From contig CANGTC010000004.1 in NCBI GenBank assembly GCA_947456505.1, forward strand, positions 1 through 64,000: 64,000 nucleotides of DNA, written 5' to 3'. Both the position numbers and the translations under genes were made by a program. The notes beneath the pieces were generated by a model, which saw only the letters and a program-made list of their open reading frames with translations, did not search any database and had not been told where the DNA came from. Positions 1 to 8,482 of this stretch are shown here, one piece after another (the first letter of the stretch is position 1; every line of letters starts with the position of its first letter). Origin of the DNA: Beijerinckiaceae bacterium (GTDB lineage Bacteria > Pseudomonadota > Alphaproteobacteria > Rhizobiales > Beijerinckiaceae).

Positions 1-54
1 ACCGCCCTGGGGCTCGGCTTCGCCCTGCGGCTTGGAGCGCGCATCCATGACTGA
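1..54 (+). CDS. ABC transporter permease, 3' end only
   Basis: The first 17 codons of the window are open and end at TGA 52-54. The peptide is hydrophobic and then basic (ALGLGFALRLGAR), as expected for the last membrane segment and cytoplasmic tail of a transporter permease. Its stop overlaps the ATG of the following ATPase by 8 bases (ATGACTGA), so the two are almost certainly co-translated. Only the tail is visible, so the permease assignment rests mainly on this overlap. Confidence 0.5.
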   Translation, partial: TALGLGFALRLGARIHD

Positions 55-1102
55 CCTCAGCGTCACCAGCGTCGAGAAATGGCTCGGCGGCCAGCACATC
101 CTGCGCGGCGCCTCCTTCGAGGCGAGCCGGGGCACCATCGTCGCTCTTCTCGGCGCCTCGGGCAGCGGCAAGACCACGCTGCTGCGCTGCATCGCGGGGC
201 TGGAGCAGCCCGAGGGCGGGCGCATCGAGATCGGGGGGACTGTGGTGCTGGACGCCGCGCGCGGCCTCGCCCTGCCGCCCGAGAAGCGCAACATCGGCCT
301 CGTCTTCCAGTCCTACGCCCTGTGGCCCCATCGCAATGTCTTCGACAATGTCGCCTATGGCCTGAAGCTGCGTGGCATCGTGGGGGAGGAGGCGCGCAGC
401 CGCGTCATGGCGATCCTGGAGAAGCTGGGCCTGGGCCATCTCTCCGAGCGGTTCCCCGACCAGCTCTCCGGCGGCCAGCAACAGCGCGTCGCCATCTGCC
501 GGGCGCTGGTCTATGAGCCGCGCGTGCTGCTGATGGACGAGCCGCTGTCCAACCTCGACGCCAAGCTGCGCGAGGACGCCCGCTACTGGATCCGCAAGCT
601 GATCCTGGAACTGGGCATCTGCGCCATCATGGTGACCCATGATCAGGCCGAGGCCCTCGCCATGGCCGACCATGTGCTGCTGCTGGAAAGCGGCGTCATC
701 ATCCAGTCCGGCTCGCCCATCGAGATCTATTCCCAGCCCGCGACCTTCTATGCGGCGGACTTTCTGGGCGCCAACAATGTGTTGCGGGGCAAGCGCACGG
801 GTGCCAGCGCCATCGGCGGCGAGGGTTGGTCCCTTGAGGGCGTGGTGCGGGAGACGCGTCCGTTCGCGTTGGGCGACGAGGCCCGGGCGGTGCTGCGCAC
901 CGAGCGCATCAGCATCGTGGACGGCCCCGGCGACAACCATCTGCAGATGCAGCTCGACGCCTGCCTCTATCTGGGCAGCGCCTGGGAATATCGCCTGTCG
1001 CGCGGCGGGTTGAGCATGAAGGCTCATGGCGAAGCGCAACTGGCGCCGGGCGAGGTCTGGTGCGCTGTGCCGCGTGATGCGGTTTGGATTTTCGGGGGTT
1101 GA
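47..1102 (+). CDS. ABC transporter ATP-binding protein, FbpC/PotA type
   Basis: This 351-residue protein is the cytoplasmic motor of a binding-protein-dependent importer. Walker A (GASGSGKTT, about residues 36-44), the signature LSGGQQQR, Walker B ([11 protein letters not shown]) and the switch histidine (VTHDQ) are all intact. A C-terminal TOBE-like region of about 110 residues follows. That length and architecture are typical of the iron(III), putrescine or thiamine importer group. The ATG at 47 is preferred over the upstream TTG because it overlaps the permease stop and puts the ABC domain at the usual distance from the N terminus. The substrate cannot be read from the ATPase. A family 1 binding protein at 31.2 kb is not adjacent and need not belong to it. 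Confidence 0.9.
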   Translation: MTDLSVTSVEKWLGGQHILRGASFEASRGTIVALLGASGSGKTTLLRCIAGLEQPEGGRIEIGGTVVLDAARGLALPPEKRNIGLVFQSYALWPHRNVFDNVAYGLKLRGIVGEEARSRVMAILEKLGLGHLSERFPDQLSGGQQQRVAICRALVYEPRVLLMDEPLSNLDAKLREDARYWIRKLILELGICAIMVTHDQAEALAMADHVLLLESGVIIQSGSPIEIYSQPATFYAADFLGANNVLRGKRTGASAIGGEGWSLEGVVRETRPFALGDEARAVLRTERISIVDGPGDNHLQMQLDACLYLGSAWEYRLSRGGLSMKAHGEAQLAPGEVWCAVPRDAVWIFGG

Positions 1103-1116
1103 GGCGGCTGGGTCGC

Positions 1117-1464
1117 CTAATCGGCCCCAAGCCTTTCAAGCAATGCAGAAACAACTAACTTGAGCTCAGGAGCTAGCTCTGCGCATATTTGCCAAACTCG
1201 CCAATGATCTACGGACGCATATCCGTGGACCAATATATTTCTGAATCCGACAATCTCACGGAGGTTGGGAATTTCCTGAGCCAAATCCGGCGATATTTTC
1301 GACAGTCGGTTCAAAGCCTCGCCAATGATTTCAAATTGCCTTTCCACGGCGGATCGAACCAAAGCGCTGTCAGCATAGGACGTCGAATTCATCCCCTGCG
1401 TGAATTCCTGGATAGCAATGACCGCCTGCGCGTCCCATAGAAAAGCCCTGGGATCACGCTCCAT
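1117..1464 (-). CDS. hepT: HepT-like ribonuclease toxin (DUF86)
   Basis: This 115-residue all-helical protein has the HEPN RX4HXY motif as RNILVHGY near residues 77-84. In studied HepT/MntA pairs, HepT is an RNase toxin whose motif tyrosine is AMPylated by MntA. The ATG at 1464 lies inside the 3' end of mntA (11-base overlap), so the two are translationally coupled. A longer reading frame extends upstream, but it would run back through mntA. Base composition here is visibly less GC-rich than the neighbouring genes, consistent with recent acquisition. Motif residues are seen; the activity is inferred from the family. Confidence 0.85.
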   Translation of the reverse strand: MERDPRAFLWDAQAVIAIQEFTQGMNSTSYADSALVRSAVERQFEIIGEALNRLSKISPDLAQEIPNLREIVGFRNILVHGYASVDHWRVWQICAELAPELKLVVSALLERLGAD

Positions 1465-1765
1465 AGACGACCTCCCGTGATCGATTGATCGTGGCCTGAA
1501 CGAATGGATTCGTGACGCTGCCTGCCTCAACGAGATCAACGTGGCGCCCCAGCAGCGTTTCAAGGTCTTGGGCTAGTCCGAAGAATTGCTTGAGCGGCGA
1601 GAGTGTAGCGTCTGGCGTAAACTCGACCAGAAAGTCGAGGTCGCTGATCTGCGGGTCCAAATCACGCTCCCTGGCGGCGGACCCGAACAGCTCCAGACGC
1701 GATACGCCATACTCGCGACAGAGAGCCGCCAAGGCCTCATTCTTGTTCACGAGATCCGCATGCAT
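1454..1765 (-). CDS. mntA: MntA-like minimal nucleotidyltransferase antitoxin
   Basis: This 103-residue protein has the minimal nucleotidyltransferase fold. The motif GSAARERDLDPQISDLDF supplies Gly-Ser and the Asp-x-Asp metal ligands. The spacing is GS-X12-DXD, two residues longer than the common X10. A third acidic position is likely the Asp of HVDLVEA near residue 77. In described pairs this enzyme transfers AMP to the HepT tyrosine and neutralises it. It precedes and overlaps hepT on the minus strand. No other gene shares the unit, which lies between an ABC ATPase gene and a YciI gene. Confidence 0.85.
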   Translation of the reverse strand: MHADLVNKNEALAALCREYGVSRLELFGSAARERDLDPQISDLDFLVEFTPDATLSPLKQFFGLAQDLETLLGRHVDLVEAGSVTNPFVQATINRSREVVYGA

Positions 1766-1937
1766 CTGTTTTCGTCACTTTCCGAACAAGAAAACCGAAT
1801 TATGACCTTAAGCCAGAAAAGTGGAGATTTCCAGCTTGGTCAATGCAGGCGGTCTTGGAATGGTCTGCTTGTTGATTGATTTGTCGCCGACAATCGTCTT
1901 TCTGCAGTGTTGCTTGGATAATGACGAAAGGCCCCCC

Positions 1938-2219
1938 ATGATCATCGCCCGCATCGCCTACGACGCCCCCGGCAAGGACGAGCAACGCAAGGCTCTGTTC
2001 GAGGCCCACCGCGCCCATCTGCGCTCCGGCATGGCGCGCATCGCGCAATCTGGCCCGCTGTTCGACACAGACGCCAAGGGCGCCAAGCGCGGCGCGCTGG
2101 TGGTTTTCGAGGCTGAGGATCTGGCGGAAGTGGAGCGCTTCAACGCCGCCGACCCCTACGTGGTCAACGGGGTCTATGACCGGGTCGAACTGCTGCGCTG
2201 GGACAAGACCATCGGGTGA
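1938..2219 (+). CDS. YciI family protein
   Basis: This 93-residue protein has the YciI/DUF1330-like ferredoxin fold. It shows a His in FEAHRAHL and a C-terminal region containing DPYVVNGVYDRVELLRW, the usual family ending. Members are small dimeric proteins related to muconolactone isomerase and are often found with catabolic genes. Their reactions are mostly unknown. The ATG at 1938 follows a GAAAGG sequence and gives the standard family length; an upstream in-frame extension of 39 codons has no similarity. It converges with the DUF892 gene. Confidence 0.8.
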   Translation: MIIARIAYDAPGKDEQRKALFEAHRAHLRSGMARIAQSGPLFDTDAKGAKRGALVVFEAEDLAEVERFNAADPYVVNGVYDRVELLRWDKTIG

Positions 2220-2251
2220 GGCGCCCGCCGCCTTCGCAAGGAGCGGGCGCC
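2220..2251. terminator. Hairpin between convergent genes
   Basis: A perfect 9-bp inverted repeat (GGCGCCCGC, 14-base loop, GCGGGCGCC) begins at the YciI stop and sits before the convergent DUF892 stop. It lacks a clear U tract on either strand. It may therefore terminate weakly or simply protect 3' ends. Confidence 0.4.
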
Positions 2252-2256
2252 CGCCC

Positions 2257-2760
2257 TCAAGCCGCGAGGCGGTTGATCTTGCTTTCGGCCATGCTGGTGA
2301 GTTTCTTGTCCATGGCCTTTTCTTCCTGCAGGGTCTGTTCCAGCAGATCCACGATGGGCTGTCGGCCGAGCTGGCGAGCCCAGGCGATCAGAGTGCCGTA
2401 GCAGGTGATTTCGTAGTGTTCCACCGCCTGATCGGCGGCGATCATGGCTGCGTCGAGCACATGCTTGTCAGTGAGATTGTGCAGCACATCGCCCGCCGCC
2501 TTCAGCATTCCATCGATGGTCGGGCAGGCGACGGCTTGGGGCGGTTTGCCCAGATGTTTGAACACCTGCTCAAGCCTCTTGATCTGGGCGTCGGTCTCCT
2601 TTAGATGCCCCTCGACAGCTGCGCGCAGCGAAGCGTCGCTCATCTTTGCAGCCATTTTAGGCATAGCCTTGTGGATCTCTTTCTCAGCATAATAGATGCT
2701 TTGAAGCTGATGGGCGAAGAGATCTTCCATATTGTGGATGTCTTTGGTGTTGATCGGCAT
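2257..2760 (-). CDS. DUF892 ferritin-like protein (YciF/YciE type)
   Basis: This 167-residue protein is a four-helix ferritin-like bundle. Glu/His pairs in YYAEKEIHKAM, EGHLKET, ADQAVEHYE and LQEEKAMDKKL are placed as the di-metal ligands of the family. DUF892 proteins are stress-associated and common in Hyphomicrobiales; their exact role is unknown. The ATG at 2760 gives MPINTKDIHNMEDLF, the typical N terminus; the 17 codons upstream are unrelated. The gene appears monocistronic, convergent with the YciI gene and upstream of the liv operon 3' end. Confidence 0.85.
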   Translation of the reverse strand: MPINTKDIHNMEDLFAHQLQSIYYAEKEIHKAMPKMAAKMSDASLRAAVEGHLKETDAQIKRLEQVFKHLGKPPQAVACPTIDGMLKAAGDVLHNLTDKHVLDAAMIAADQAVEHYEITCYGTLIAWARQLGRQPIVDLLEQTLQEEKAMDKKLTSMAESKINRLAA

Positions 2761-2834
2761 GACGCGCCTCCGTTGGTGTCTGGGACCCCTACAACCGATG
2801 CGGAAGGCCATCGTTCCCGGTCGGGCGGAGTCTG

Positions 2835-3530
2835 TCAGACGCCCAAATGCTGATGCAGCATGGCTTCGTTGTTGCGAAGCTCTTCGGTGGTTCCGGTGAA
2901 GCAGACGGCGCCTTTACTCAGGATATAGTGCCGGTCCGCCACCGCGAAAGCGGCGCGGATATTCTGCTCGACGATCAGGATCGGCAGACCACCAGCGCGC
3001 ACCTCATGCAGGATAGAGGTGATCTCCTGCACAATGAGCGGCGCGAGCCCTTCGGAGGGCTCGTCGAGGATCAGCAGCGAGGGGTTCAGCAGGAGCGCGC
3101 GGCCGATGGAGAGCATCTGCTGTTCGCCGCCCGAGAGCTGCGAGCCACGGTTGGCGGCGCGCTCGCGCAGACGCGGGAAGAGGCCCAGCACGCGCTCCAG
3201 CGTCCACTCGCCGCGCTTGCCCCTACGGGCGGCCACCGTCAGGTTCTCCAGCACAGTCAGGCTGGGAAAAATGCCGCGTTCCTGCGGCACGAAGCCAAGC
3301 CCCATGCGCGAGATGCGATAGGGCGGCAATCCCCCGATCTCCACGCCATCATAGGTGATGGAGCCGGGAGCAGGGGAGAGATAGCCCATGATGGTGAGCA
3401 GGGTCGTGGTCTTGCCCGAGCCGTTGCGGCCGAGCAGGGAAACGACTTCGCCCTTGCCCACCTCCAGCGACACGCCCTGCAGCACATGGCTCTGGCCGTA
3501 ATAGGCGTGGATGTCGGCCACATGCAGCAT
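2835..3530 (-). CDS. livF: Branched-chain amino acid-type ABC ATPase LivF (operon 1)
   Basis: This 231-residue cytoplasmic ATPase has Walker A GRNGSGKTT, signature LSGGEQQ, Walker B LLILDEPSEGLAP and the LivF-specific IVEQN segment. It pairs with LivG to drive uptake through LivH/LivM. Its ATG overlaps the LivG stop by one base (TGATG). It is the last gene of a minus-strand operon running LLM, binding protein, H, M, G, F. In such accessory liv operons the substrate is often an aromatic acid, amide or urea rather than an amino acid, so the gene name describes the family only. Confidence 0.92.
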   Translation of the reverse strand: MLHVADIHAYYGQSHVLQGVSLEVGKGEVVSLLGRNGSGKTTTLLTIMGYLSPAPGSITYDGVEIGGLPPYRISRMGLGFVPQERGIFPSLTVLENLTVAARRGKRGEWTLERVLGLFPRLRERAANRGSQLSGGEQQMLSIGRALLLNPSLLILDEPSEGLAPLIVQEITSILHEVRAGGLPILIVEQNIRAAFAVADRHYILSKGAVCFTGTTEELRNNEAMLHQHLGV

Positions 3531-4273
3531 CAGAGGCTTGCTCCGAGATAGACTTCGCGCACCCGCTCATTGGCGGCGACCTCTTGCGGCGGACCGCTGG
3601 CGAGCACGGCGCCGTAGTAGAGAACGGTGATGCGGTCAGCGACGGAAAAGACCACTTCCATGTCATGCTCGATCACGATCAGGCCCATATGGGTCTGCAA
3701 CCCTTTGATCACGTCAATCATGGCGCGGGTCTCCGCTGGCGAAAGGCCTGACGTGGGCTCATCCAGTAAGAGCAGCTTCGGGTCGCCCGCCAGCGCGGCC
3801 GCCACCTCCACCTGCCGCTGGTCGCCATAGGAGAGATTGGCGAGCGTCTCCTGGGCGATGCCCCCCAGATTGAGCTTCGCCAGCGTCGCATGGGTGCGCT
3901 CGTTGATCTCGCTCAGGCTGCGCACGGGCGCGAAGAGGTCGAAGGTCCGCCCAAAGCGCGCCTGCACGCCAAGGCGCACATTCTCGAAGACGCTGAGGCG
4001 CTGGAAGAGGGTGTTCTTCTGAAAGGTGCGCGCGAGGCCGGCCTGCGCGCGCTGTTCGGGGTCGAGGCGGGTGACATCGACGCCGTCGATCCAGATGCGT
4101 CCCGTGTCCGGCCGCGCCTGTCCGCCGATCTGGTGGATCAGGGTGGTCTTGCCAGCGCCATTCGGGCCGATGATGACGTGCCGTTCGCCCGCCGCGACTT
4201 CGAGATTGATGTCGTTGGTGACCACAAGGCTACCGTAGGCCTTGTTGAGGTGTTCGATGCGCAGCAGGCTCAT
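3530..4273 (-). CDS. livG: Branched-chain amino acid-type ABC ATPase LivG (operon 1)
   Basis: This 247-residue ATPase has Walker A GPNGAGKTT, signature LSYGDQRQ and Walker B LLLLDEPTSGLSP. The LSYG signature and the IEHDMEVVF segment mark it as LivG rather than LivF. The ATG at 4273 overlaps the livM stop by four bases (ATGA). A 22-codon upstream extension lies inside livM and is not used. It forms the ATPase heterodimer with the LivF encoded next. Confidence 0.92.
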   Translation of the reverse strand: MSLLRIEHLNKAYGSLVVTNDINLEVAAGERHVIIGPNGAGKTTLIHQIGGQARPDTGRIWIDGVDVTRLDPEQRAQAGLARTFQKNTLFQRLSVFENVRLGVQARFGRTFDLFAPVRSLSEINERTHATLAKLNLGGIAQETLANLSYGDQRQVEVAAALAGDPKLLLLDEPTSGLSPAETRAMIDVIKGLQTHMGLIVIEHDMEVVFSVADRITVLYYGAVLASGPPQEVAANERVREVYLGASL

Positions 4274-5217
4274 GGGGCGCCCCCGCCCGCTTGCCGCTTC
4301 AACATGCCCCAGATGCCCTGGCGAAAGAACATGACGCAACCCACGAAGATGACGCCGACCACCAGCAGCCAGTGCTGGGTGTGGGAAGAGACGAAATGCT
4401 TCATCAGCAGGAATACGCCCGCGCCGATGGCCGGCCCGACCAGCGAGCCCGCACCGCCAAGCACCACCATCAACAGCAGCATGCCCGACATGCCCCAGGA
4501 GAGGGCGTCAGGGGACACGAAACCGTTGAACATCGCATAGAGCGCGCCCGCCACGCCGGCGAAAAAGCCCGCGAGGATGAAGGCCGCCAGCCTTATATTG
4601 CGCGTGGGAAAGCCCATGGCGCGCATGCGCGTCTCGTTCTCGCGGATGCCGACGAGCGCATGGCCGAATTGCGAGCCGATGAGGCGGCGCATGGCGACGA
4701 GCACCATGGAGAAGATGGCGAGGGTGAAGAGATACATGGTCAGGGGATCGGCGAGCGACCAGGCGAGAAGCTCTGGCTTCACCAGCCCGCCGATGCCGTC
4801 GGAGCCGCCGATGGCCCGCCATTTCACCCCGACGGAGAAGATCAGTTGAGCGAAGGCGAGTGTCAGCATTAGAAAGGCGACCCCTGTCATGCGCACGCAG
4901 AAAAAGCCGATGGCCGCCGCCGCCAACGTCGCGACCCCCATGCCGCACAGGGCCGAAAGCCAGACGCTGAAGCCCAGTTTCACCGCCAGCAGCACCGTTC
5001 CATAGGCGCCAAGGCCGAAGAAGGCGGCGTGCCCAAAGGAGACGAGCCCCCCATAGCCCATGAGCAGGTCAAGGCTCATGGCGGCGATGGCGAAGATCAA
5101 CGTCTCCGTAATAAGGCCGAGCCCGTAGCTGCCTGCGAAAAGCACGGGGATGATGATCGCCAGCGCCAGGGCGCAGAGCCATTTGTAGAGGTCTTGGCTG
5201 GGGCTTGCTGCGTTCAT
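4270..5217 (-). CDS. livM: Inner-membrane permease LivM (operon 1)
   Basis: This protein of about 315 residues has roughly nine hydrophobic segments and the family signature MGYGGLVSFGHAAFFGLGAY near residues 52-71. The cytoplasmic coupling stretch GIRENETRMRAMGF is also present. It forms the translocation path with LivH. Two starts are possible: ATG 5217, two bases after the livH stop, or GTG 5223, overlapping that stop as GTGA. The ATG is shown, and the choice changes only two residues. Confidence 0.9.
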   Translation of the reverse strand: MNAASPSQDLYKWLCALALAIIIPVLFAGSYGLGLITETLIFAIAAMSLDLLMGYGGLVSFGHAAFFGLGAYGTVLLAVKLGFSVWLSALCGMGVATLAAAAIGFFCVRMTGVAFLMLTLAFAQLIFSVGVKWRAIGGSDGIGGLVKPELLAWSLADPLTMYLFTLAIFSMVLVAMRRLIGSQFGHALVGIRENETRMRAMGFPTRNIRLAAFILAGFFAGVAGALYAMFNGFVSPDALSWGMSGMLLLMVVLGGAGSLVGPAIGAGVFLLMKHFVSSHTQHWLLVVGVIFVGCVMFFRQGIWGMLKRQAGGGAP

Positions 5218-5219
5218 CG

Positions 5220-6089
5220 TCACATGCTCGCGGATTCGTGGCCGAAGAGGCCATGCGGGCGCACCAGCAGAATGACGATCATGGCGAGATAGATCAGGAA
5301 CATCGAGAGTTCCGGCATATAGGCCTTGCCGAAGGTGTCGGCCATGCCGATGACCAGACTCCCCACAAGCGATCCCTTCAGCGAGCCCATGCCGCCGATG
5401 ACGATCACGATGAAGGCGGGGATGAGCACTTCCACATCCATGCCGGAGAAGACATTAAGCAAAGGTCCGGCGACGACGCCCGCCAACGCCGCCAGAGCCG
5501 CACCGCTGGCGAAGGTGGCGGTCAGCAACATAGGCACGTTCAGGCCAATGCCCATGGCGGTGTGCGCATCATCGACGCCCGCGCGCACCATGGCGCCGGC
5601 TCGGGTCTTCTCGATGAACAGCCACAGCACGATGGCGACGAAGATGCCGAAGGCCAGCAAGGCGAGACGGTAGAGCGGGAAAATGCTGCCGAAAATCTCC
5701 ACGGAGCTATCCAGCAGATCAGGCTCGTCGAGGCCGAACATGTCACGGCCCCAGATGGATTCCGTGAGATCGGTCAGGATGAAGGAAAATCCGAAGGTCA
5801 GCAGCACCTGATCCAGCCTTCCGCGCGCATAGGTCGGGCGCAGAAAAAACACCTCGATCAAGATGGCCACAAAGGCCACGGCGATGGGCGCCAGAAGCAG
5901 CGCCCACCAGAAGCTGCCGGTGACCTTGATCACGCTGAGCCCGCAAAAGGCGCCCAGCATGAAGAAAGAGCCATGGGCGAGGTTGACCACGCCCATGAGG
6001 CCGAAAATCAGGGACAGTCCCGACGCCAGCAAAAACAGCAGCACGCCGTAGACGAGGCCATTCAGCGTCTGCGTCAGGATCAAGTCCAT
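5220..6089 (-). CDS. livH: Inner-membrane permease LivH (operon 1)
   Basis: This 289-residue hydrophobic protein begins MDLILTQTLNGLVYGVLLFL. It carries the LivH signature GLSLIFGLMGVVNLAHGSFF near residues 25-44 and the late glycine-rich VIGGMGSLKGSLVGS segment. The length is normal for the family. It lies 38 bases after its binding-protein gene and is coupled to livM. It provides an intact comparison for the frameshifted livH of operon 3. Confidence 0.92.
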   Translation of the reverse strand: MDLILTQTLNGLVYGVLLFLLASGLSLIFGLMGVVNLAHGSFFMLGAFCGLSVIKVTGSFWWALLLAPIAVAFVAILIEVFFLRPTYARGRLDQVLLTFGFSFILTDLTESIWGRDMFGLDEPDLLDSSVEIFGSIFPLYRLALLAFGIFVAIVLWLFIEKTRAGAMVRAGVDDAHTAMGIGLNVPMLLTATFASGAALAALAGVVAGPLLNVFSGMDVEVLIPAFIVIVIGGMGSLKGSLVGSLVIGMADTFGKAYMPELSMFLIYLAMIVILLVRPHGLFGHESASM

Positions 6090-6127
6090 GAAATCTTCTC
6101 TTTCGAAGCGACCTGGCGCGTGGGCGG

Positions 6128-7339
6128 TTATGCCTTGTTGCCGGGGAAGTCGCCCATCTGCCGGACGACGTCGATGACCTCGTTGACGATCTGGTTGTTC
6201 TCTTCCTTGGCGCGGCGGATGTAGATGTTCTGAATCGCCTGATGGGTCACCGGATCGAAGCTGATCGGCCCGCGCGGCGCCACGAAACTCACCGTCGCCA
6301 TCGCCGCAAGGAACGCCGGGCGGTCCTCGATCTTGCCGCCCACGGCCTTGGCGGCTTCATCGACGCAGCGCAGCGCGCTGTAGCCGGTCTCCTCGAAGAT
6401 GCCCGGCGTCGCCTTGTATTTGGCGCGGTAGCGTTCGACGAAGGCCTTGCTCTCGGGCGTATCCAGCAACTCGCTGTAGATGCCGGAGGAGATGCCGCCG
6501 ACAGCGCTCTTGCCCTGGCCGGAGAAGGTGTCGGTGTCGAGCACGGACTGGAAGCCCACGAGCGTCGATTTGCCCTTGAGGCCGAACTGGTCGAACTGCT
6601 TGACGAAGCGCGCCGCATCCGTACCGCCAAAGAAGCAATAGGTGAGCCCGGGCGCCGCCGCGCGCAGGTCGGAGATATAGGCGCTGAAATCAGTCGCGGT
6701 GATCGGCGGGTAGATTTCCTTGACGATCTTGCCGCCGCCCTTGAGGTAGGATTCCTTGAAGGACTCCGCGATGTCGTGACCGGTCACGAAGTCCGATGCG
6801 ACAATGGCCGCATCCTTGGCGAGATTCTTCGCCGCCCATTCGCCCATGGCGTAGGCGACCTGCCAGTTGGACACCGTCGGGCGGAAGAAATTTGGCAGGC
6901 GCAATTTCGTCAGGTCGGTCGCGCCCGCGCCGGTGCAGATCCAGGGCGTGCCATTGGCGCGCAGGTAGTCGACCATGGCGAGGGCCACATGGGAGCCGAG
7001 CGGGCCCATGATGACCTGCACCTTGTCGCTCTCCACGAGCTTGCGCAGTTTCTGCAGGCCGACCTGCGGGTTGAATTCATCGTCCTCGCGCAGGATTTCC
7101 ACCTTGCGGCCGGCGACCATGCCGTTGTTTTCATCGAGATAGAGCATCATGCCCTTGTAGGCGGCCTCGCCGAAGACGCCGTAGCCCTTGGTGTAGACAT
7201 TCAGCGCGCCGATCTTGATGGTGTCGGCGCCCTGGGCGATGGCGGCGCCAAAGGCGCCTTCAAAGGCGAGCGCCGTGGATGCGGCGGCGCCCTTCAGGAC
7301 CGTGCGGCGTGACTGGGCGGATGTCAAAAGATGTTTCAT
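6128..7339 (-). CDS. Periplasmic binding protein, Liv type (operon 1)
   Basis: This 403-residue protein starts with a Tat-like leader (SRRTVLKGAAASTALAF, cleavage near AIAQG). A type I periplasmic binding fold follows (DTIKIGALNVYTKGYGVFGE; IMGPLGSHVALA; TGHDIAESF). It delivers the substrate of the adjacent LivHMGF transporter. Its placement directly after an LLM monooxygenase and a dehydrogenase suggests that the ligand feeds those enzymes (inference). An RR leader on a Liv-type binding protein is common in Hyphomicrobiales. Confidence 0.9.
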   Translation of the reverse strand: MKHLLTSAQSRRTVLKGAAASTALAFEGAFGAAIAQGADTIKIGALNVYTKGYGVFGEAAYKGMMLYLDENNGMVAGRKVEILREDDEFNPQVGLQKLRKLVESDKVQVIMGPLGSHVALAMVDYLRANGTPWICTGAGATDLTKLRLPNFFRPTVSNWQVAYAMGEWAAKNLAKDAAIVASDFVTGHDIAESFKESYLKGGGKIVKEIYPPITATDFSAYISDLRAAAPGLTYCFFGGTDAARFVKQFDQFGLKGKSTLVGFQSVLDTDTFSGQGKSAVGGISSGIYSELLDTPESKAFVERYRAKYKATPGIFEETGYSALRCVDEAAKAVGGKIEDRPAFLAAMATVSFVAPRGPISFDPVTHQAIQNIYIRRAKEENNQIVNEVIDVVRQMGDFPGNKA

Positions 7340-7368
7340 GAACCCCTCCTCTTGTTGGCTTTATCGTT

Positions 7369-8475
7369 TCACGAGACGTGCTTGTTGCGCAGGCCGAGCC
7401 GTTCCATGCGGGGCAGGATCTCATCCCGCAGGATCGGAAATTCGTCGATGTAATTGACGAGGCCGACGGCCATGCCGTCGAGGCCCGCGTCGCTGAATTG
7501 CTTCATGCGTTCCACCACCTGGTCATAGGTGCCGAGCAGGGGATAGGTGCCTATGCCGCTGACGTGACGCTCCACCATCCGCCGAACGACCTCAGGGGGC
7601 ATGGAGCGGCCGCCGCCGGAAATGCGGATGTTGACGATGTGCTCGGCCGCCTCCCAGTCGCCCTGCTCATGGACGATGTAGTGATGGTAGTCCTTCGCCT
7701 CCTTCTCGGTCTTGCGACTGATGATATGGCCCGAGGCGTAGACCCCCGCAGGTCGGCCCGCCAGCTCTCGTAGGCTGACGATGTCTTGCGCCAGAGCCGC
7801 CTCGTCGAAAATGTTCATGAACAGACAATCTGCGTTGCGCGCGGCGAAGGCGCGTCCGACGCTCGATGATCCCGCGCTCATGACCAGCGGGCGACCGCCG
7901 CCGAAGGGCTTGGGCTTGAGCAGCACGTCCTTCAGCTGAAAATACTTGCCATCATAGTTGAACGGCTGTTCCTCGCTCCAGACGCGACCGGCGATGTCGA
8001 GCCATTCCTGCGTGTAGGCGTAGCGTTCGTCATGTTCGAACAGGCTTTGGCCGAACATGGCGAATTCGCCCTCGTTCCAGCCGGAGACCACATTGACGCC
8101 AAAACGTCCCTTGCCCACGTGGTCGGCGGTGACCATCTGCTTGGCGGCGAAGATGGGGCTGATGAAGGACACATGCAGGGTGCAGAAGGCGGAGATCGCC
8201 TGGGTTGAGGCCAGCAAGCCCGTCGCCCAGCAAATCGTCTCGAAGGAGGTGCCCTCCGTATCCGTTTCGCCGCGATAGCCGTGCCAGCGGCCGATGGGCA
8301 GCAGAAATTCGAGGCCCGCGTCATCGGCGAGGCGCGCGGCGATGACCTGATTGTCCCAGCTCTGGTCCCAGCGCTCCTTCGCCTTGGTCATGGTGAGGCC
8401 GTTGGAGCAATTCATGCCAAACAGGCCCAGCTTGAATTTGTTGGCGCCATCCATGCGGTTTTTGGGTCTGCTCAT
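7369..8475 (-). CDS. LLM class flavin monooxygenase, RutA/SfnG-like
   Basis: This 368-residue TIM-barrel protein of the bacterial luciferase-like family uses reduced FMN and oxygen. Family marks are the early FKLGLFGMNCSNG strand, the GKGRFGVNVVSGWNEGEF segment (flavin and substrate pocket), and the MSAGSSSVGRAFAA phosphate-binding turn. The GWN motif and overall order resemble pyrimidine oxygenase RutA and dimethylsulfone monooxygenase SfnG; the substrate is unknown. It lies 7 bases after the upstream dehydrogenase and 29 bases before the binding protein, so it is probably co-transcribed with liv operon 1. A close paralogue lies at 39.7-40.9 kb, also attached to a liv operon. Confidence 0.88.
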   Translation of the reverse strand: MSRPKNRMDGANKFKLGLFGMNCSNGLTMTKAKERWDQSWDNQVIAARLADDAGLEFLLPIGRWHGYRGETDTEGTSFETICWATGLLASTQAISAFCTLHVSFISPIFAAKQMVTADHVGKGRFGVNVVSGWNEGEFAMFGQSLFEHDERYAYTQEWLDIAGRVWSEEQPFNYDGKYFQLKDVLLKPKPFGGGRPLVMSAGSSSVGRAFAARNADCLFMNIFDEAALAQDIVSLRELAGRPAGVYASGHIISRKTEKEAKDYHHYIVHEQGDWEAAEHIVNIRISGGGRSMPPEVVRRMVERHVSGIGTYPLLGTYDQVVERMKQFSDAGLDGMAVGLVNYIDEFPILRDEILPRMERLGLRNKHVS

Positions 8476-8482
8476 CGCTGGT

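Noticed and set aside
4291-4872. Long open frame on the plus strand opposite livM
   Set aside because: It is a GC-driven shadow of livM: rich in His, Asp, Glu and Arg, with no domain, start signal or family match.
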